A stretch of 64,000 bases of DNA. It comes from Lentzea terrae (GTDB taxonomy: Bacteria > Actinomycetota > Actinomycetes > Mycobacteriales > Pseudonocardiaceae). Position 1 is the stretch's first letter, and each line of letters opens with the position of its first letter. A program made the position numbers and the translations under genes. Below are positions 43,088 through 52,009 of this stretch, one piece after another. The notes under the pieces are model-generated. The model saw only the letters and a list, made by a program, of their open reading frames with translations. It did no database searches and was not told where the DNA came from. The DNA lies in NCBI RefSeq assembly GCF_003265345.1, contig NZ_QFWW01000013.1, positions 187,321-251,320 of the forward strand, given 5' to 3'.

Positions 43088-44664
43088 GGCCTGGGTGGCG
43101 AGAAGGTCGAGAGGAACTGGTCCCGGAAGTCGCTCATCTTCGACACCGGCGCCGATCCTCCCGGCCTGATGCCGTCGTCCCACTTCCAGCCCTCGACCCG
43201 CGACAGCACCGCGGGATCCTTGGCGACGATGGTGATCGGCACGTCCCGCGACGCTCCTTCACCGGTCACCATCTGCGCCGGCTGGTGGTCGCCGAGGAAC
43301 ACGAAGACGAGGTTCTCGTCGCCATATCGCTCGACGTAGGAGATCACCGACTCCAGCGAGTACGAGATCGAGTGGCCGTAGTCGGCGCGCACGGCGGCCG
43401 GGTCGCGGCCGAAGATCGACTCCGGCGGGTCGTCCGAGGCCGGCATGGTGCGGTAGATCGAGCCGTCGCCGAGCTTGTCCCAGTCCACCGAGTCCGGGGT
43501 CGGCGACCACGGTGCGTGCGAGGAGACCATCGGGATCGCGGCCATCACCGGGCCGTGCTGCTTCGAACGTTCGTTGCGCTGGAACGACTCCAGCGTGAAC
43601 TGGTCCGGGGTCGTCGCGTAGCCGAAGCGCGGGCCGTTGTAGCCGAGGTCCTGTGCGGCGTAGATCTCGTTGTAGTGGAAGAAGTCGCCTTCCGGCCACG
43701 CCTGTGTGATGCCGGGGACCACGCCCACCGAACGCCACGACGCCTCGCGGAACGCGCGCGGGAGCGTCAGCCGGTCCGACGCCACCAGGTTGCGGTAGCG
43801 CTGCTGGTTGTCGATCCACAGCCCGGACAGCAGCGTCGCCTGCGCCATCCAACTGCCGCCACCGGCCGTCGGCGAGGTCAGGAACGCCGATCGAGCGCTG
43901 TACCCGGCCGCCTTGAGACGCGAGTTGCCGTCAGCGAGCTTCGCCGAGACGTCGGGGAGTTCCAGCGCCGACTTCCCGTAGCTCTCCACGAACGTGAAGA
44001 CGACGTCCTTGCCCTGCAACGAGGACAGCAGTCCCGGGTGCCCGCGATAGGCGTCGACGGACGCCTCGGCGGCGAACGTCTCCTGGTCCTGCAACCCGAC
44101 CTGAACCCGCCGCGCGTGATCGACCAGCGAGGTGGCGGCAGCGTCCGAATAGACCGGAATCCCTGGCACGGCAAGCGAAACGCACGCCACGGCGACCAGT
44201 GCGACCGCGCGGATCGCCGCCGGGCGACGGCCCGCCGCCGCAGAACTGAGGCGCAGCACGGAAACCGCGGCCAGCAGCACGATGCCGACGACCAGCGCCA
44301 GTGTGGCCACCACGGCCAGGACGGAGGCGAACCGGCCGAACGTCACGTCCACGAAGTCGAGGGCGGGCGCCAGCAACGGCCAGTCCAGCACCAGGTCGAA
44401 CGGCCGGTACAGCACCATGTCGAACCCGATGTCCATGATCTTGACGACCGTGAACACGCCGAGCGCGGCACCGCCGGCGATGGCCAGGGGCTTGCGGAAC
44501 CGGTCCGGCACGAGCACCAGGACCAGCACGCCGACGAGGCCTTCGAGCGGCACCCGCAGGAACGCCTCGAAGGTGAACTTCTCCAGGTCGCTCGGTGCGG
44601 TGAGCACGAACAACACGAACAGCGCCGCCAAGAGCGTGGCCGTCCGACGCAGCAACATCCTCAC
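43084..44664 (-). CDS. LTA-synthase-like membrane sulfatase/phosphotransferase
   Basis: A 526-aa protein with about five N-terminal membrane helices (to residue 195) and an extracellular alkaline-phosphatase-superfamily domain. FTFVESYGKSAL holds the metal-binding Glu, SPTAGGGSWMAQATLLSG the Thr nucleophile, and VFLGDHQPAQ the late Asp/His ligands. LTA synthases and their relatives transfer phosphoglycerol or similar groups to envelope glycans. GTG 44664 follows GGGGA; ATG 44658 is also possible. Substrate uncertain in an organism without classical LTA. Confidence 0.82.
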   Translation of the reverse strand: MRMLLRRTATLLAALFVLFVLTAPSDLEKFTFEAFLRVPLEGLVGVLVLVLVPDRFRKPLAIAGGAALGVFTVVKIMDIGFDMVLYRPFDLVLDWPLLAPALDFVDVTFGRFASVLAVVATLALVVGIVLLAAVSVLRLSSAAAGRRPAAIRAVALVAVACVSLAVPGIPVYSDAAATSLVDHARRVQVGLQDQETFAAEASVDAYRGHPGLLSSLQGKDVVFTFVESYGKSALELPDVSAKLADGNSRLKAAGYSARSAFLTSPTAGGGSWMAQATLLSGLWIDNQQRYRNLVASDRLTLPRAFREASWRSVGVVPGITQAWPEGDFFHYNEIYAAQDLGYNGPRFGYATTPDQFTLESFQRNERSKQHGPVMAAIPMVSSHAPWSPTPDSVDWDKLGDGSIYRTMPASDDPPESIFGRDPAAVRADYGHSISYSLESVISYVERYGDENLVFVFLGDHQPAQMVTGEGASRDVPITIVAKDPAVLSRVEGWKWDDGIRPGGSAPVSKMSDFRDQFLSTFSPPRP

Positions 44665-44742
44665 CGAGAATCCCCTTTCCTGACCTATGAGGTAAAACGC
44701 GGCACGACCCGCGACCGGTTCAACTGCACTACCATCTCCTCT

Positions 44743-45405
44743 GTGACCCGCCCGCACGTTCTGCTGAGCGTCGCCGTCAGCCTCGACGGCCACATCGATG
44801 ATCGCGGCACCGAGAGGTTTCCGCTTTCCAACGCGGAGGACTTCGACCACGTCGACCGGATGCGCGCGGAGTCGGACGCGATTCTGGCCGGGGCCGAGAC
44901 GTTGCGCCGCGACAACGCGCGACTGCTCGTCTACAGCGACGAGCGGCGTGCGCGGAGAATAGCGGACGGCAAACCGGAGTTCCCACTGCGGGTCGTCATC
45001 ACGAGAAGCGGACAACTCGACCCTGAGCTGCGGTTTTGGCACTGCGGCGGCGCGCGGCTGGTCTACACCAAGAGCGAGACCACGACGGTCGACCACCTCG
45101 CGGAAACCAAGAGTTTCAGCGATTTCTCAGAAATTCTGGACGATTTGGGCGCACGTGGTGTGCGCAGGCTCATGGTCGAAGGCGGCACGAGCATTCACAC
45201 GGCGTTCCTCGCGGCGGGACTCGCCGACGAGATCAGGATCGCGGTCGCGCCGATGCTGATCGGACAGGCGACGGCCCCGCGTTTCGTGAATCCCGCCGAA
45301 TTCCCCGGTGGACCGGCCCGCCGATTCCACCTGGAGGACGTCACGAAACTCGGGGACGTCGCGGTGCTGCGCTACTTCCCGAAAGTCACTTCCGCACCAG
45401 CTTGA
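44743..45405 (+). CDS. RibD C-terminal/dihydrofolate-reductase-family reductase
   Basis: The 220-aa protein has the RibD reductase fold: VLLSVAVSLDGHIDD at the N terminus, DAILAGAETLRRDN, and RRLMVEGGTSIHTAFLAAGL near the C terminus for NADPH binding. Related enzymes reduce the ribosylaminopyrimidine of riboflavin synthesis. No deaminase domain is present. It is close to the cluster at 45.8-52 kb that carries a GTP cyclohydrolase II paralogue, so a link to pyrimidine reduction there is conceivable. The start is GTG 44743. Confidence 0.85.
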   Translation: MTRPHVLLSVAVSLDGHIDDRGTERFPLSNAEDFDHVDRMRAESDAILAGAETLRRDNARLLVYSDERRARRIADGKPEFPLRVVITRSGQLDPELRFWHCGGARLVYTKSETTTVDHLAETKSFSDFSEILDDLGARGVRRLMVEGGTSIHTAFLAAGLADEIRIAVAPMLIGQATAPRFVNPAEFPGGPARRFHLEDVTKLGDVAVLRYFPKVTSAPA

Positions 45406-45787
45406 GCACTCCGAAGATCTGCTCGCGGCGGTACACGGCGATCACCAGCGACCAGATCACGAAGATGATCGGCATCAGCGCGTCGTCGAATCCGCCGTTG
45501 GTCACGAGGAAGAACTCGGTCAGCGCCGCGCCGGTCATGATGCCGGCGAGAGCCAGCGCCGCGAGGCCGCAGATGCGCGGGATGACCAGGCCGATCGCGG
45601 CGGCGATCTCCAGCACGCCGGTGAAGTAGCGGAACCACTGGCCGAAGCCGATGTCGTCGAACTTCTTCACGAAGTCGTCGCCGAACAACGCCCAGCCGTT
45701 CCGCACGAACTGCACGGCGAGCAGGATCTGCAGGATCCAGACGACGACGTTGCCGATCTTCGCGGCGGTTGAGGTCTGCTCAGACAT
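45386..45787 (-). CDS. DoxX-family membrane protein
   Basis: This 133-aa protein has four membrane helices with the DoxX-like pattern WILQILLAVQFVRNGWALFG and FRYFTGVLEIAAAIGLVIP. DoxX-like proteins serve in thiosulfate oxidation or oxidative-stress membrane complexes, but most are unknown. ATG 45787 lies inside the last codons of the CDP-alcohol phosphatidyltransferase gene, so it is translated from that transcript. Its 3' end overlaps the RibD-like gene by 20 nt. Confidence 0.85.
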   Translation of the reverse strand: MSEQTSTAAKIGNVVVWILQILLAVQFVRNGWALFGDDFVKKFDDIGFGQWFRYFTGVLEIAAAIGLVIPRICGLAALALAGIMTGAALTEFFLVTNGGFDDALMPIIFVIWSLVIAVYRREQIFGVLKLVRK

Positions 45788-46514
45788 GACGGGATCCTCC
45801 CACCGAAACTCCTGCGTGACGCCAGAGCCACCGCACATCGCGGCCGAACGACCACACCAGCGATGCCAGCGCGAGGCCGACCAGCACAGCCGCGAACGGG
45901 ATGACCCCCGAAGCCGCCACGACGAGGAAGATGCCCTGCACCGCGGCCACGACCTTGCGCGCGTAGCTGGCGGGCAGCGGCGCGTTCATCCAGCGGAACT
46001 TCCACGACGCGGCCACGAACACGTACCGCATGAGCCCGATCGCGAGCACCCACGGCCCCATCTGCACGGCCACGTACGCGCTCAGCACCAGGATCAGGAA
46101 CGCGTCGACCTCCATGTCGAACCGCGCACCCAGCGCGGTCGACGTACCGGTGCGGCGCGCGACCTGACCGTCCACCCAGTCGAGTGACAAGGCGACCGCC
46201 GCCAACGTCACGACCAGCGCCACCGGAACGTCCTGACCAGCACGATCTGCGACCAACGCGGTCACGGCGCCGACCATGAGCCCGCGGGCCAGCGTGACCC
46301 GGTCAGCGGGGCCGAGCGACGCCGTGCGGTGGCGTTGCATGCCGTAGCCGAGGAACGCCCAGGTGGCGAACCCGTAGGCGAGCCCGGCGGCCCAGCCGAG
46401 CGGACCGAGACCGGCCGTGGCACCGACCACACCCAGCAGGAGTACCTGAGCCGCCGCCCACGCGGCAGGCTCTCGTACGACAGCGGATGCCCTGGTGTGC
46501 TGAAGTGTGATCAT
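45780..46514 (-). CDS. CDP-alcohol phosphatidyltransferase
   Basis: A 244-aa membrane enzyme with the full CDP-alcohol motif: LDWVDGQVARRTG followed by GARFDMEVDAF (D-x2-D-G-x2-A-R, then G-x3-D-x3-D). It transfers a phosphatidyl or related phosphoalcohol group from CDP onto an alcohol. It has about six membrane helices. It is divergent from the alcohol-dehydrogenase-like gene of the adjacent cluster and may supply a lipid anchor for its product (inference). Confidence 0.88.
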   Translation of the reverse strand: MITLQHTRASAVVREPAAWAAAQVLLLGVVGATAGLGPLGWAAGLAYGFATWAFLGYGMQRHRTASLGPADRVTLARGLMVGAVTALVADRAGQDVPVALVVTLAAVALSLDWVDGQVARRTGTSTALGARFDMEVDAFLILVLSAYVAVQMGPWVLAIGLMRYVFVAASWKFRWMNAPLPASYARKVVAAVQGIFLVVAASGVIPFAAVLVGLALASLVWSFGRDVRWLWRHAGVSVGGSRHV

Positions 46515-46555
46515 CAGGTGCCCCTAGTGGACTTCGTGCGGCGGAGGTGTTGTGA

Positions 46556-47554
46556 GTGACACGTACGGCGAGTGCCTTTTGGCTCAATGAATCCGGAAAA
46601 GGGGAGGTTCGGCAGGTCGCGCTGGCCGAGCCGGGGCCGGGTGAGGTCGCGGTGCGCACGCTGTTCTCCGGGGTCAGCCGCGGCACGGAGACCCTCGTCT
46701 TCCGCGGTGGCGTGCCGGAGAACCAGTACGCGGCGATGAGGGCTCCTTTCCAGGAGGGCGAGTTCCCGTGGCCGGTGAAGTACGGGTACCTCAACGTGGG
46801 CGTCGTTGAACACGGGCCCGAACAACTGCGCGGGCGGACGGTGTTCTGCCTCTATCCACATCAGACTCGTTACGTGGTCCCGGAAAGCTCGGTGACCCCG
46901 GTGCCCGACGCGGTTCCGGCGGCCAGGGCGGTGCTCGCGGGCACGGTCGAGACCGCCGTGAACGCCGTGTGGGACGCGCATCCGCTGATCGGCGACCGGA
47001 TCGCGGTGGTCGGCGGTGGCATGGTCGGGTCGAGCATCGCGGCGGTCATCGCAACGTTCCCCGGCGCACGTGTCCAGCTCGTGGACGCCGATCCCAGCCG
47101 CGAGGACATCGCACGACAGTTGGGTGTCGGGTTCGCCTTGCCGGCCAACGCTCTCGACGGCTGCGACCTCGTCTTCCACGCCAGCGCGACCGAACCGGGC
47201 CTCACCACCGCGCTGAACCTGCTCGCCCCGGAAGGCCGGGTCGTCGAGCTGAGCTGGTACGGCGACAAGAAGATCGCGGTTCCGCTGGGCGAGTACTTCC
47301 ACTCGCGGCGCCTGACGATCCGCAGCAGCCAGGTCGGCACGGTCGGCCGGCCGGACCGCACCTACGCCGAACGCATGGCGCTCGCACTCGATCTCCTCGC
47401 CGACGCCCGGTTCGACGCACTCATCACGGGCAACAGCGCGTTCGAGGAGCTCCCCGACGTGATGCCGAAGCTGGCCGACGGGGAGATTCCGGCGCTGTGC
47501 CACCGGATTGACTACAGCCACATTAACTACCCTGAGCCCCATGTTTCCGAGTGA
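46556..47554 (+). CDS. Zinc-type alcohol dehydrogenase relative (MDR superfamily)
   Basis: A 332-aa MDR-fold oxidoreductase. GRTVFCLYPHQTRYVV is in the catalytic half and IAVVGGGMVGSSIAAVIA is the Rossmann loop. The N-terminal FSGVSRGTETLVFRGGVP resembles the threonine-dehydrogenase/Zn-binding group, but the usual catalytic and structural Cys clusters are largely absent, so metal content is uncertain. GTG 46556 follows GGAGGT. Its last 14 nt overlap the creatininase-type gene, so the pair is one operon. Confidence 0.83.
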   Translation: MTRTASAFWLNESGKGEVRQVALAEPGPGEVAVRTLFSGVSRGTETLVFRGGVPENQYAAMRAPFQEGEFPWPVKYGYLNVGVVEHGPEQLRGRTVFCLYPHQTRYVVPESSVTPVPDAVPAARAVLAGTVETAVNAVWDAHPLIGDRIAVVGGGMVGSSIAAVIATFPGARVQLVDADPSREDIARQLGVGFALPANALDGCDLVFHASATEPGLTTALNLLAPEGRVVELSWYGDKKIAVPLGEYFHSRRLTIRSSQVGTVGRPDRTYAERMALALDLLADARFDALITGNSAFEELPDVMPKLADGEIPALCHRIDYSHINYPEPHVSE

Positions 47555-48233
47555 CACCACGGTCGACGTCCGCGACCAGCGCGTGGCCGTGCTCCCGGTC
47601 GGCAGCACCGAGCAGCACGGCCCGCACCTGCCGCTCGCCACGGACTCGGTGATCGCCTGGACCATCGCGTCGGAGATCGCCGCGAAGTACCCGGTCCGGC
47701 TGCTGCCGCCGATCCAGTTCTCGTGCTCGCAGGAACACGCCGACTGGCCGGGCACCGTCAGCATCTCCGCGAGCACGTTGATCTCAGTCATCACGGACGT
47801 CGCGGACTCGTTGCGGCGCACCGGTGTCACGGGCCTGGTCCTGGTGAACGGCCACGGCGGCAACTACGTGCTGTCGAACATCGTGCAGGAGGGCGAAGGT
47901 CTGGCGTTGTTCCCGGGACGGGACGACTGGGCTTTCGCGCGGGAGCAGGCCGGCATCGAGACCTCGGCGTACAGCGACATGCACGCGGGTGAGCTGGAGA
48001 CCTCGATCCTGCTGCACGCTCACCCCGATCTCATCCGTCCCGGCTACGAAACCGCTGACCACCTGGCGGAGGACCGGCGGCACATGCTCACCCTGGGTCT
48101 GGCGCCGTACACGTCCTCCGGCGTCATCGGGCGGCCGTCCCTGGCGTCAGCGCACAAGGGCGAGCTCCTGCTCGCGGGACTCGTGGACTCGTTCCGCCAC
48201 TACCTCGGCCTTTTCGACCTTGGTACGGCGTGA
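47541..48233 (+). CDS. Creatininase-family amidohydrolase (ArfB/MftE-like)
   Basis: This 230-aa metalloenzyme has the family's metal-binding start STEQHGPHLPLATD (E24, H26, D35), NGHGGN, and SDMHAGELETS. The family includes creatininase, the mycofactocin peptidase MftE and the archaeal FAPy deformylase ArfB. A GTP cyclohydrolase II paralogue with an altered catalytic residue lies 3 kb away, so an ArfB-like deformylase role is attractive here. It starts at ATG 47541 inside the dehydrogenase gene and overlaps the convergent UPF0104 gene by 87 nt. Confidence 0.85.
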   Translation: MFPSDTTVDVRDQRVAVLPVGSTEQHGPHLPLATDSVIAWTIASEIAAKYPVRLLPPIQFSCSQEHADWPGTVSISASTLISVITDVADSLRRTGVTGLVLVNGHGGNYVLSNIVQEGEGLALFPGRDDWAFAREQAGIETSAYSDMHAGELETSILLHAHPDLIRPGYETADHLAEDRRHMLTLGLAPYTSSGVIGRPSLASAHKGELLLAGLVDSFRHYLGLFDLGTA

Positions 48234-49109
48234 CAGGAACAGCACGACCGCGCCGGGCAGTGCCGCGATCAACGCCAGCACGCCGTAGACGATGCCCGTC
48301 GTGAAGCCGTGCTGGGCGCCGAGCCCGGCGGCCCCGAACGCCACCGCGAGGAACGCCTCGCGCGGCCCGAACCCGCCGATGTTGACCGGAATGGCCATGA
48401 TCAGCAGGGCCAGCACCACGACCGGCGCGAGCTGCGTGATCGTCGCGTCCGACCCGGCGGCACGGGCGGCGACCACGAACATCGCCACGTACCCGGCGAC
48501 CGTGGCGGCCGACAGTCCGACGACCGCGGGCCAGGTCTTGAACGACAGCAGCCGGATGCCGTCCGCCAGCGTGTTGACCAGGACCCGGCGCACGGGCCTG
48601 ATCTGCCAGCCGGCGACCGCGGCCACGGCCAGACCGGTGAGGACCAGTGTGATGGTGAGGCCGTTCGGCGCGACGTCGAAGCCGGGCGCGGGGTGCAGGA
48701 GGAGCACCGCGAGCCCGATCCCGATGAGCACCAGCTGACCGGCGAAGCGCTCGAAGAACACGGCGCGCACGCCGCGTCCGACGTCGCCGGACTCACGGCC
48801 GTGGTTGACCGCGCGGTGCACGTCGCCGAGCACGCCCGCGGGCAGCACGGCGTTGACCAGCAGCGCCCGGTAGTAGTCGCTGACCGCGGTGCGCAGGGAC
48901 AGCGACAGGCCGAGGCGGCGCGCGACGATCACCCAGCGGCCGGCGCTGAGCAACGTCGTCGCGAACCCGATCGCCAGCGCGGCGGCGACGGAGAACGCGT
49001 CGATCGCGCGCAGTCCGTCCACGAACGCCCCGGTACCGAGGCGCAGGCCCACAGCAACCAGGATCGCCACCGCCAGCAACAGGCGAAGCCACGGCCAGAA
49101 CTTCTTCAT
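48147..49109 (-). CDS. UPF0104/lysylphosphatidylglycerol-synthase-TM-family membrane protein
   Basis: A 320-aa protein with eight or more membrane helices and the conserved NAVLPAGVLGDVHRAV and IPVNIGGFGPREAFLAV segments of the LPG_synthase_TM/UPF0104 group (AglD-like). Members flip or modify lipid-linked substrates. ATG 49109 shares a base with the methyltransferase stop (TGATG). Together with the CDP-alcohol enzyme it points to membrane-linked chemistry in this cluster. Confidence 0.87.
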   Translation of the reverse strand: MKKFWPWLRLLLAVAILVAVGLRLGTGAFVDGLRAIDAFSVAAALAIGFATTLLSAGRWVIVARRLGLSLSLRTAVSDYYRALLVNAVLPAGVLGDVHRAVNHGRESGDVGRGVRAVFFERFAGQLVLIGIGLAVLLLHPAPGFDVAPNGLTITLVLTGLAVAAVAGWQIRPVRRVLVNTLADGIRLLSFKTWPAVVGLSAATVAGYVAMFVVAARAAGSDATITQLAPVVVLALLIMAIPVNIGGFGPREAFLAVAFGAAGLGAQHGFTTGIVYGVLALIAALPGAVVLFLSRRTKVEKAEVVAERVHESREQELALVR

Positions 49110-49888
49110 CAGACAGCCCTCGGTATCGCTAGCAGGTCGACGTGGTGGACCACCGCGCTCGCCTGTGACCTGCGACGCAGGTACTCAGGCGCTTCCGCGG
49201 CAAGTGCTGGTTCCTGCTCGACCGCCGCACCGACCCAGCCCTTCAGCCATTCGTGCTGGAGGGCGTCGGAGTTCATCCGCCACGGGCTCGAATCCGTTCG
49301 AACCGAAGCGCCGGCTGCCACGAATGCCTGTTCAGCAGCGGCCGGAGCATCCGGTCCGAGGAGCCGGCGCCCGTCCACGACGCGGCGCTGATGCGCGTTG
49401 AACGCGTCCTGGAAGGCGGCGTCGAGCGGCTCGGCCGGGTCGAACTCGATCCGGCCTGCCACCGAGAGCGTGAACAGTGCGGGCACATGTGCTTCTACGC
49501 ATGCAACCGCCAGAGCGTTCATCTCGTTGGTAGTGAGCAAGTCGAGCAGCGCGGAGCAGGTGACCAGGTCAGCGCCCGCGAGGTCGGCGGCGGTCAGGGA
49601 CGTGAGGTCGCCCTCACGCGTTTCGACGGTGACGTTCTCGACGGCGCTCATGCTGGCCTCCGCCAGCCCGAGCAGCCGGGGGTCGCGGTCGTGCAGCACC
49701 CAGTGCTGCACACCGCCGAGCCTCCCGGCGAGCCATCGTCCCATCGATCCCGTGCCACAACCCAGGTCACGGATCGTCAGCCGGTTTCGGTTCACCAGTG
49801 TTTCGCGGAGCACATCCACGAGTGCGGTCGAGCGTGCGGCAGCGTCGGCGTTTTCCCGCAGGGCCAGCCATTCCGGCGCGAAGGTCAT
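49109..49888 (-). CDS. Class I SAM-dependent methyltransferase
   Basis: A 259-aa Rossmann methyltransferase with SAM motif I as TIRDLGCGTGSMGRWLAG and motif II VLHDRDPRLL. The C-terminal half has many aromatic and acidic residues and no known specificity motif. ATG 49888 overlaps the glycosyltransferase stop (ATGA) and its stop overlaps the UPF0104 start, so it is a mid-operon gene of the pterin-like cluster. The acceptor is unknown. Confidence 0.88.
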   Translation of the reverse strand: MTFAPEWLALRENADAAARSTALVDVLRETLVNRNRLTIRDLGCGTGSMGRWLAGRLGGVQHWVLHDRDPRLLGLAEASMSAVENVTVETREGDLTSLTAADLAGADLVTCSALLDLLTTNEMNALAVACVEAHVPALFTLSVAGRIEFDPAEPLDAAFQDAFNAHQRRVVDGRRLLGPDAPAAAEQAFVAAGASVRTDSSPWRMNSDALQHEWLKGWVGAAVEQEPALAAEAPEYLRRRSQASAVVHHVDLLAIPRAV

Positions 49889-50856
49889 GGCCGCAGACTA
49901 GCCAGCACCCTCCGCAGGTCCTCTGTGGATTCGTCCCAAGTGGACAGATTTGTCCGCCGTTCGAGTGCCTTGACACGCAGTTCGGCGCGGAATTCCTGAT
50001 CTTGGAACCAGCGCGTCAGTGCAGCTTCCAAGGCATTTTCGTCGCCCGGCGGGAGCAGCAGGCCGCCGTCGCCGAGCGCGTCCGGCACGGCGCTCGCGAT
50101 CACCGGCAGACCGCGCGCGAGCGCCTCGGTGACGACCATGCCGTAGGTCTCGTTGCGCGACGCCAGCACGAACAGGTCGGCGTCGCTGTAAGCCCTGGTC
50201 AGAGCCTCGCCGGTGAGCGGTCCGCGGAAGCTGACCCGATCATCTTCCGGCAGCTGCCGGACGAACGGCCGAACCGGTCCCACACAGTCGAGGCGCCACT
50301 CGTAGTCGATCTTCTGCAGGGCCCTGATCAGCAGGTCGTGGCCTTTTCGAGGTGTGATCGAGGCAACGCAGAGCAGTTGGCTGACGCCGTCCGTGCCGGG
50401 TGCGCGCGGCGCCGGATCGGTGCCGGGAACGACCACGTGCACGTTCTCCAGCCCGTGCCTGGTCCTGATGTTGCGGGCGGCCGTGGGACTGGTGGCGATG
50501 ACCGCGCTCGCCGCCCGCAGGACCTGCCGTTCCTGCTCGTCGAGCAGCGCGGCCGTCGCGGGGTCGAGCCCGGTCTCGTCAGCGAGCGGCAGGTGCACGA
50601 GCACGGCGAGCCTCAGCCGTTGGGCGTGCGGGACGACCACCTCGGGCACACCGCACCCGACCAGGCCGTCGATCAGCACGACGTCGCCGTCCGGGATCTG
50701 CGCAAGCGTTTGCCGCAGCGGTGCGGTGTCGTGCGGACGCGGCCAGTCACCAGCGACGGTCAGGCGGGTGAGCCCTGCTCCGACCCTGAGGTCGTAGACG
50801 TTGCCGCCGCTGGGACTGGCCGGATCGTCGACGTCAGCCGGCAGTACGAAGTGCAC
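49885..50856 (-). CDS. Glycosyltransferase family 4
   Basis: A 323-aa GT-B enzyme. [17 protein letters not shown] opens the donor domain and [21 protein letters not shown] is the GT4 E-x7-E-type donor motif. The GTG at 50856 gives the opening [19 protein letters not shown] and overlaps the end of the pterin-synthase gene by 23 nt. In this operon it could glycosylate the heterocycle produced by the neighbouring enzymes (inference). Confidence 0.87.
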   Translation of the reverse strand: MHFVLPADVDDPASPSGGNVYDLRVGAGLTRLTVAGDWPRPHDTAPLRQTLAQIPDGDVVLIDGLVGCGVPEVVVPHAQRLRLAVLVHLPLADETGLDPATAALLDEQERQVLRAASAVIATSPTAARNIRTRHGLENVHVVVPGTDPAPRAPGTDGVSQLLCVASITPRKGHDLLIRALQKIDYEWRLDCVGPVRPFVRQLPEDDRVSFRGPLTGEALTRAYSDADLFVLASRNETYGMVVTEALARGLPVIASAVPDALGDGGLLLPPGDENALEAALTRWFQDQEFRAELRVKALERRTNLSTWDESTEDLRRVLASLRP

Positions 50857-51244
50857 GTTCGTAGCCGGCCCACGCCACGTGGGACTCGTGAAGTGTGACG
50901 GCGATCGCATCGATGCCGTGAGCACCCTCACCGAGAGCGCCCTCGGAAATCCGCTCCGCGAGCTGGTCGGCGATGTGCTTCGCGAGCCACTCCGTGGACG
51001 TGTTGATGCCCGCGAACTGCGGTTCCTCGTCCAGGTTGCGGTAGTTGAACGCTGCCAGGACCTTGTTCAGCTCCTGGGTGGCCAGTCCGATGTCGACGAC
51101 GATGTTGTCCGAATCGAGTTCGGCACGTTTGAACGTTGCGTCCACCAGGAACGTTGCTCCATGCAGACGTTGTGCCGGACCGAAGACCTCGCCGCGGAAA
51201 CTGTGGGCGATCATCACGTGATCGCGGACGGTGATGCTGAACAG
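50834..51244 (-). CDS. 6-pyruvoyl-tetrahydropterin synthase/QueD homologue
   Basis: The 136-aa protein has the T-fold of PTPS/QueD enzymes: [35 protein letters not shown] and [14 protein letters not shown]. Two zinc His are visible (H14, H28); the usual HGH third ligand reads HGA. I place the start at CTG 51244, 4 nt after GGAGGT, which restores the N-terminal strand [10 protein letters not shown]; an in-frame GTG at 51217 is the alternative. It is divergent from the GTP cyclohydrolase II gene, so substrate and enzyme are encoded side by side. Confidence 0.82.
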   Translation of the reverse strand: MFSITVRDHVMIAHSFRGEVFGPAQRLHGATFLVDATFKRAELDSDNIVVDIGLATQELNKVLAAFNYRNLDEEPQFAGINTSTEWLAKHIADQLAERISEGALGEGAHGIDAIAVTLHESHVAWAGYERALRTAG

Positions 51245-51317
51245 GGTGACCTCCGCTGTGCGGTCGGGTTACGGTGCGACCTCGCATCCGAGCGTAGCTG
51301 CACGCTCGGGAGGCGCC

Positions 51318-51971
51318 ATGTGGACGAGGGGACCCGAGATGTTCGAGCAGGCCTTCAACGAGGAAGACGTGGCGGAGTCCGACCTGGTGACCCGCCGTGG
51401 CACCTTCCGCGCAGTCGCGTTCCGCGCGGACGGTCACGAGCACATGGCGCTCGTCTACGGCAAGACGAAGCTGCGCGAGAACGTGCTGGTGCGCATCCAC
51501 TCCGAGTGCATGACCGGTGACATCTTCGCCGCCATGCGCTGCGAGTGCGGCGAGCAGCTCGACGCCGCGTTGAACACCATCGTGCGTGAAGGCAGCGGCA
51601 TCCTCGTCTACCTGCGCGGTCACGAGGGCCGCGGCATCGGTCTGGTCGACAAGATCCGCACGCACGTCCTGCAGGACGCCGGACTCGACACGCTGGACTC
51701 GGCCACCTCGCTCGGCCTGCCCGTGGACATCCGCGACTACACGCCGGCCGCTCGGGTGCTGCGCCACCTGCGCGTGCAGTCCGTGCGGTTGATGTCGAAC
51801 AACCCGGACAAGATCGCGGCGTTGGAGGAGAACGGAATTCCGGTCACCTCACGCGTGCCGTTGCTGATGGCGCCCAACTCGCACAACATCGCGTACCTGA
51901 CGGCGAAGCGCGACCGGCTCGGGCACGACCTGCCGCAGGTCGACTCCTTCACCCTGCCGCACGCACGCTGA
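51318..51971 (+). CDS. GTP cyclohydrolase II paralogue with altered catalytic residue
   Basis: A 217-aa GCH II. The zinc Cys are C64, C75 and C77 (HSECMTGDIF, RCECG); the GTP-binding EGRGIGL and SNNPDKIAAL are present. Two positions differ from E. coli RibA: the Arg-Gln before EGR is Gly-His, and DKIRTHVLQD has His116 where RibA has the catalytic Tyr105. A change at this Tyr in a Streptomyces paralogue is reported, as I recall, to release the formylated pyrimidine. ATG 51318 follows GGAGG. It is not linked to ribBD or ribE. Confidence 0.9.
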   Translation: MWTRGPEMFEQAFNEEDVAESDLVTRRGTFRAVAFRADGHEHMALVYGKTKLRENVLVRIHSECMTGDIFAAMRCECGEQLDAALNTIVREGSGILVYLRGHEGRGIGLVDKIRTHVLQDAGLDTLDSATSLGLPVDIRDYTPAARVLRHLRVQSVRLMSNNPDKIAALEENGIPVTSRVPLLMAPNSHNIAYLTAKRDRLGHDLPQVDSFTLPHAR

Positions 51972-52009
51972 CCGTTGCTTTCCCAGCATGCGGCGCTCAG
52001 AATGTGCCG

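Noticed and set aside
51318..51971. Housekeeping riboflavin GTP cyclohydrolase II
   Set aside because: No ribB, ribD or ribE neighbour, and the catalytic Tyr position is His; better treated as a paralogue with another role.
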